A DNA stretch of 64,000 nt from Candidatus Melainabacteria bacterium (GTDB lineage Bacteria > Cyanobacteriota > Vampirovibrionia > Obscuribacterales > Obscuribacteraceae), in assembly GCA_003963305.1 (NCBI GenBank), contig RXJR01000015.1:62001-126000 (forward strand). The letters are read 5' to 3'. Position numbers and translations under genes: made by a program. Shown here one piece after another: positions 60,054-64,000 of this stretch (the stretch's first letter is position 1; every line of letters begins with the position of its first letter). The notes beneath the pieces were generated by a model that was given only the letters and a program-made list of their open reading frames with translations, made no database searches and had not been told where the DNA came from.

Positions 60054-61835
60054 TTGAATCTTACGTTGTCTCAAAAAGGACTGATGCTGGTGGCGGTGCC
60101 GCTTATCTTCGAACTGGCATTTGTGGCGACACTTTTCTTTCAGCTGCGTGGATTTGGCAGAGAACTAGCCGCAGAGCGCCTTGACCGCGACGTTTTGACG
60201 ACCGTAAATTTAGAGCTGACGTGTTTGCTGCAAGCAGCAGGAGCGATGGCCATGTTTCAGGTGCATCGCGAAGACAGGTACAAACAGCAGTACCAGAGAG
60301 CTCTCGACGATCTGAAACATTATCGCGCCGAACTGGAAGATAAAATCAAGTTCGATCAAAGTGAAGATCTTAAGGTATTCGCTCAGGCCACTGATGCAGT
60401 AGTGGCAGCACTCGATGAGACTGATGACCTGGTCAATTCAGGTGATCGGATCGATCGCATGCGCAGCATGATCAAAGCGGACAAACTGCTGCGCCGCATG
60501 GACCGAGCCGGAAACATTGTCATTAAAAGATGTCTCGCTAACAACGAGTTGCAGCGCAAACGAGAGCAGAAAAGCCGGGATGCAATGGAATGGCTGATTC
60601 TGATAAGTGCGCTACTGAGTTCCATTCTCGCCTTAGTACTGGCACGCTATTTCAACCACGGCACTTCACGGCGCTTGAATGTGCTTCTCGATAACACCTA
60701 CAAATTGGCTATGGAAAAACCCTTGCAGCCACCACTTCAAGGCAAAGATGAAATTGCCATCATAGATGGTGGCTTCCACAGAATGGCAGAATCGCTGATA
60801 GAGGCCCGTGTTAAGGAGCAAGCACTGACTCAAAATGCCCGCGACGTGATCTGCTCTCTCGATGAGCGCGGCAAATTCACCAAGATGAATCAAGCGGTGA
60901 AAGAAGTCTGGGGCTACGATGATGATGAATTGATGGGAAGAACAATAATTTCTCTCGTCGAGCCTGCCCAAGTAGAGCAAGCAAGAACCGCACTGGAAGA
61001 CGCGATCTCGGGCAAATCAACAGCTCCTTTCGAGCTGCGCATGCGACGCAAAGATCAAACTACATGCGACATGTCCTGGTCAGCTCAATGGTCAAAATCT
61101 GACAGATCACTTTTCTGCGTTGCCCATGATATTTCCGAACGAAAGAAATTGGAACGCATGAAGCAGGAAGTAGTGGCAATGGTCAGTCACGATCTGCGCT
61201 CCCCCCTGACATCAATTCAAGCCATGTTCGATTTGCTGGAAGCAGGCGTTCTTGGTGAACTCAACGAAAAGGGCGAAGACAAAATTCGCCGTTCCAGCGC
61301 TTCCCTGAATCGGTTGATCTCCATGATCAACGATCTGCTGGACATGGAGAAACTGGAATCAGGAATGTTCGAACTGCAACTCTCGGACGTCCCATTTTCT
61401 ACACTGGCTTCTCACGCGCGTGAGGCCATACAAACCTCGGCAGAACAGAAAAAAATCGATGTGCAAATCACTGACTCGAACACAAACATTTACTGTGACG
61501 GTGACAGAATCGTGCGTGTACTGATTAATTTTTTATCGAATGCAATCAAGTTTTCGCCCGAAAACTCCACAATTAAAATGCAAATTTCGCCGCTGGAAGA
61601 TTCGACCAAAATCGAGGTAATCGACCAGGGCAAAGGCATTCCAGCTGATCAGCTGGAAACTGTTTTTGAAAGGTTCAAGCAAGTTGAACGTGCTGATGAG
61701 ACAACAAAAGGTGGCTCGGGTCTGGGTCTGGCAATCTGCAAAGCGATAGTGGACGCCCACCACGGCAGCATTGGAGCATCAAGCCAGATCGGGCAAGGCA
61801 GCACGTTCTGGATCAGCTTGCCTAACAAAAAGTAG
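60054..61835 (+). CDS. Membrane sensor histidine kinase with HAMP and one PAS domain
   Basis: 593 aa from TTG 60054, supported by alignment with the start of the 48358 kinase (NLTLSQKGLMLVAVPLIF). The order is TM1, helical sensor region, TM2 (about 180-200, WLILISALLSSILALVLA), HAMP, PAS (about 258-370), HisKA (MVSHDLRSPLTSIQAMFD) and HATPase (NFLSNAIKF, DQGKGIPAD, GSGLGLAI). It has one PAS fewer than its paralogue. No regulator is adjacent, so it is an orphan kinase or shares a partner. Confidence 0.9.
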   Translation: MNLTLSQKGLMLVAVPLIFELAFVATLFFQLRGFGRELAAERLDRDVLTTVNLELTCLLQAAGAMAMFQVHREDRYKQQYQRALDDLKHYRAELEDKIKFDQSEDLKVFAQATDAVVAALDETDDLVNSGDRIDRMRSMIKADKLLRRMDRAGNIVIKRCLANNELQRKREQKSRDAMEWLILISALLSSILALVLARYFNHGTSRRLNVLLDNTYKLAMEKPLQPPLQGKDEIAIIDGGFHRMAESLIEARVKEQALTQNARDVICSLDERGKFTKMNQAVKEVWGYDDDELMGRTIISLVEPAQVEQARTALEDAISGKSTAPFELRMRRKDQTTCDMSWSAQWSKSDRSLFCVAHDISERKKLERMKQEVVAMVSHDLRSPLTSIQAMFDLLEAGVLGELNEKGEDKIRRSSASLNRLISMINDLLDMEKLESGMFELQLSDVPFSTLASHAREAIQTSAEQKKIDVQITDSNTNIYCDGDRIVRVLINFLSNAIKFSPENSTIKMQISPLEDSTKIEVIDQGKGIPADQLETVFERFKQVERADETTKGGSGLGLAICKAIVDAHHGSIGASSQIGQGSTFWISLPNKK

Positions 61836-61926
61836 CCCTCAACGTCCGAGACCGCCTGCAACTTGAAAAGGTTGGCATTTGAGGTCATATATCGGACAAT
61901 GCTTGATGTATTTGGGAGAAGACACA

Positions 61927-62907
61927 GTGACCAACGAAGCACCAGTAGCCAAAACAGCCCTGGACACAGGAAAGCACCCGATCCCCTCAGCATTTCGAAT
62001 CTGGCTGTTTCCATTCACCAGAATCCATCGCATTCCAGTCTTCAAACGAGTCTGGTTATACCTTGCAGTCATGGCAATGTACGGTGCCGGCGTTGACTGG
62101 ATAACCGACCACGAGTTGCGAGCCGCACAGGTCTTTAAGGAGATAGGAGCTGCCGCTTACACAAGCGTGATCCTTGGTCTACTCCTCGTTTTCCGTACCA
62201 ATTCCGCCTATGAACGATGGTGGGAAGGTCGGAAACTTTGGGGACAACTCGTCAATGAATCACGCAATATGTGTCTTAAGGTGAAGATATTGGTCGGGGC
62301 AAGCAAAGCCGATCGAAATCGATTTGGCGAGCTTTTGATTTCGTTCGCCTACGGCTTGAAGCACCATCTTCGCGACAGCCGTCCGACAAAAAATGTGCAT
62401 GGTGTGGATCTCGACCCGACAGCGAACATTCCTGTAGCAATGGCCGGCGAGCTCTACAAAATGATGATGAAGTGGCAGAACGAAGGGATCATAGACGGTT
62501 TCACACGCCTGCAGCTTGATGCCCACATCAAAACATTGATGGATATCACGGGCAGTTGCGAACGCATTAGAAGCGCACCACTAGCAGTATCTTATCGAGC
62601 CTTCCTGCGGCAGGGTATAGCTCTGCAACTCCTGGCTCTGCCATGGTTTGTTCCACCAGACGTGCCATATATTTTCAGCATGCCTATTCTACTTATTGGT
62701 TCCTACTTCTTGATCGGACTGGAGCTAATCGCAGAAGACATCGAAGATCCGTTCGGTGAAGATGGCGACGATCTTCCGCTCGACTACATCTGCGATAAGA
62801 TTCAAGCCACCATAACCGAGATTTTGGAACTGCCGAAACAGCGCTTTACAGCGGCTTTCAAGGCGCCAAAACTGGACCCGCTCAAAGCCACAGAAAGCCC
62901 CAAGTGA
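61927..62907 (+). CDS. Bestrophin-like anion channel (UPF0187/YneE)
   Basis: 326 aa from GTG 61927, with GGGAGAAG six bases upstream; earlier in-frame starts lack such a site. The family core is clear: GLLLVFRTNSAYERWWEGRK, then LWGQLVNESRNM, plus FLRQGIALQLLALPWF and ELIAEDIEDPFGEDGDDLPLD near the end. Four TM segments. Bacterial bestrophins are pentameric channels, some of them cation- rather than anion-selective. It shares no operon with the sensor kinase, though it lies 91 bases behind it. Confidence 0.9.
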   Translation: MTNEAPVAKTALDTGKHPIPSAFRIWLFPFTRIHRIPVFKRVWLYLAVMAMYGAGVDWITDHELRAAQVFKEIGAAAYTSVILGLLLVFRTNSAYERWWEGRKLWGQLVNESRNMCLKVKILVGASKADRNRFGELLISFAYGLKHHLRDSRPTKNVHGVDLDPTANIPVAMAGELYKMMMKWQNEGIIDGFTRLQLDAHIKTLMDITGSCERIRSAPLAVSYRAFLRQGIALQLLALPWFVPPDVPYIFSMPILLIGSYFLIGLELIAEDIEDPFGEDGDDLPLDYICDKIQATITEILELPKQRFTAAFKAPKLDPLKATESPK

Positions 62908-62963
62908 AGCCACCGCAGGCAATGCCGTAGCAACATAGACGACCAGGAAAAACATCCACGTCA

Positions 62964-62991
62964 AAAGCCATCGCCGCAGGGCGATGGCTTT
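62964..62991. terminator. Bidirectional terminator
   Basis: AAAGCCATCGCC (62964-62975) and GGCGATGGCTTT (62980-62991) pair perfectly around GCAG. It lies between the bestrophin-like gene and the convergent secreted-protein gene. Confidence 0.78.
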
Positions 62992-63010
62992 CAGATTTTC
63001 AAACCGGTTG

Positions 63011-63658
63011 TTACCAGCGTCTGCCGCCACCGAATGAGTAGCCGTAGCCGCCACCCATGCCGTAACCGCCCACACTGTTGTATGTACCGTCAGTCGGTGG
63101 TCTACCCCACGATGCAGCCCCCATTTCACTTTGCAGTTCATTGAATTGATTGATGCGCATCATTTTATTGAAGTCGTCATCACTCTGGGCTGCAATCTGG
63201 CTTTCGCGCATGCCTTGAATTGCACTGTTCATATTACTGACGTTTGCATTTTCAGACTCGCGCAAATTAGCAATGGCTTGATTGAGCTGCTTGATTCGCG
63301 CCTGTTCAGTCGCACGAGTTTTATCGTCTGCTTGCAGCCAATTTTCGAGAGCATGCAAATCGCCAGTGCGATTGGCATAGCTGCGAGAAGGAGACCCCCC
63401 CGCCGCTTTCAGCTTAATCAGCTCGGCAATCCTTTTCTCCGCATACAAGCGATATGGCTCGTTCTTAGCGTCGTTTGCCGCCGCAGCTGCAGCATACTGC
63501 TGCTCCTGATTCGTCAAACCATTGAGTTTGGCCTGGTTGTCCAACTCCATCTGTCTTTCATCTTGAAAAATCGCCTGATTGCTGCCCTGGCTGTACGCCG
63601 GCATGGCGCTGAGCCCCATAGTACAGACAGCTATGGTCAGTATTGTTTTAAATCGCAT
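63011..63658 (-). CDS. Secreted helical protein with Gly/Tyr-rich tail, 215 aa
   Basis: A signal peptide (RFKTILTIAVCTMGLSAM, cleavage near AYS-QG) is followed by a long helical, Gln/Ala/Asn-rich region with coiled-coil character (ATEQARIKQLNQAIANLRES). The tail is GGYGMGGGYGYSFGGGRRW. The architecture (helix plus glycine/tyrosine tail) suggests an envelope or matrix protein. No family recognised. Confidence 0.65.
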   Translation of the reverse strand: MRFKTILTIAVCTMGLSAMPAYSQGSNQAIFQDERQMELDNQAKLNGLTNQEQQYAAAAAANDAKNEPYRLYAEKRIAELIKLKAAGGSPSRSYANRTGDLHALENWLQADDKTRATEQARIKQLNQAIANLRESENANVSNMNSAIQGMRESQIAAQSDDDFNKMMRINQFNELQSEMGAASWGRPPTDGTYNSVGGYGMGGGYGYSFGGGRRW

Positions 63659-63899
63659 CCTTACATCTCCAACACAGGTCTCGGAATCCTGCCTACCAAC
63701 AGTTAAAACATACCCAGGCGTTTTATGAGATAACCGAACCTCTCAGTAACGCTTGTTGAAGGCTGAAACGCCCAAATATGCCAGTTCCCGTTAGGTTACC
63801 ATGCCCCGAGCATGCTAAGTTTGGCACTCAATTGGGGCTGACGCAAACACATATTAAGGTTTGGACAAGTAGTCGTATCGACAAAAGGAAGAGAAATCG

Positions 63900-64000
63900 A
63901 TGAAAGGCATTGTTATTGAAAGAAACGGCGGTCCAGACGTTATGGAATTGACCGAGCTATCGCTGCAGAAACCCGGTCCTGGGCAGGCAAGAGTTAAGGT
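63900..64000 (+). CDS. MDR-family (zinc-type/quinone) oxidoreductase, N-terminal part only
   Basis: ATG 63900 follows GGAAGAG. The 33 visible residues, MKGIVIERNGGPDVMELTEL then KPGPGQARVKV, match the start of medium-chain dehydrogenases such as NADPH:quinone reductase. The gene runs off the window. Confidence 0.7.
   Translation, partial: MKGIVIERNGGPDVMELTELSLQKPGPGQARVK

Overview
The window reads as ordinary bacterial chromosome: dense, near 50 % GC, with about 57 protein genes on both strands and no rRNA, tRNA, CRISPR array or insertion sequence that I can support. Content points to a free-living, signalling-rich Gram-negative-type bacterium. It is rich in PAS/receiver/histidine-kinase proteins, secreted TPR proteins, a Ser/Thr kinase fused to TPRs, Ku, a full inositol-degradation operon and many small signal-peptide proteins. 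This mix resembles Obscuribacterales (Melainabacteria/Vampirovibrionia, non-photosynthetic relatives of Cyanobacteria). That placement is inference from gene content, not a database result. TTG and GTG starts are common.

Layout. 1-6.4 kb: end of an unknown gene, an SGNH-type envelope protein, a 44-aa secreted peptide, a zinc-ribbon/Ser-Thr kinase/TPR protein, a secreted protein behind a Pho-box-like array, and a phosphofructokinase with pyrophosphate-type active-site residues. 6.4-18 kb: a receiver-LRV/hybrid-kinase pair, DUF2252, FabH, DUF4253, an apparent operon of two membrane-anchored proteins and a DUF5685 protein with a very cysteine-rich tail, then an MFS transporter and a membrane protein. 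18-24 kb: a damaged YwqG-like gene, a TPR protein with two retropepsin domains, acetate kinase and a proline-rich MshEN-like protein.

24.1-31 kb: a tightly packed iolB-iolC-aldolase-iolD-iolE-iolG operon, able to take myo-inositol to a cleaved three-carbon product. 31-39 kb: a stress/repair-flavoured stretch with two lone receivers, a ferritin-like protein, Ku, an LRV-repeat protein, a general-stress glycine-zipper protein and a large protein with a PD-(D/E)XK-like core. 39-48 kb: two adjacent triple-PAS proteins without an output domain, several secreted proteins, and divergent DUF2207/lemA. 47.5-64 kb: an OmpR-type regulator and sensor kinase, TPR proteins, an SDR protein, the second proline-rich MshEN-like paralogue, a three-gene ABC exporter, a second related sensor kinase, a bestrophin-like channel and the start of an MDR oxidoreductase.

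The most unexpected structure is not a gene. It is a dispersed short palindrome, CACCA-N4-YGGTG with degenerate forms, found about eleven times, nearly always at gene 3' ends or between convergent genes. Both paralogous proline-rich genes carry a copy 3-9 bases past their stop codon. The other leading candidates are a four-unit, 11-bp-period GTCAY array resembling a PhoB operator, and the cysteine-rich DUF5685 operon.
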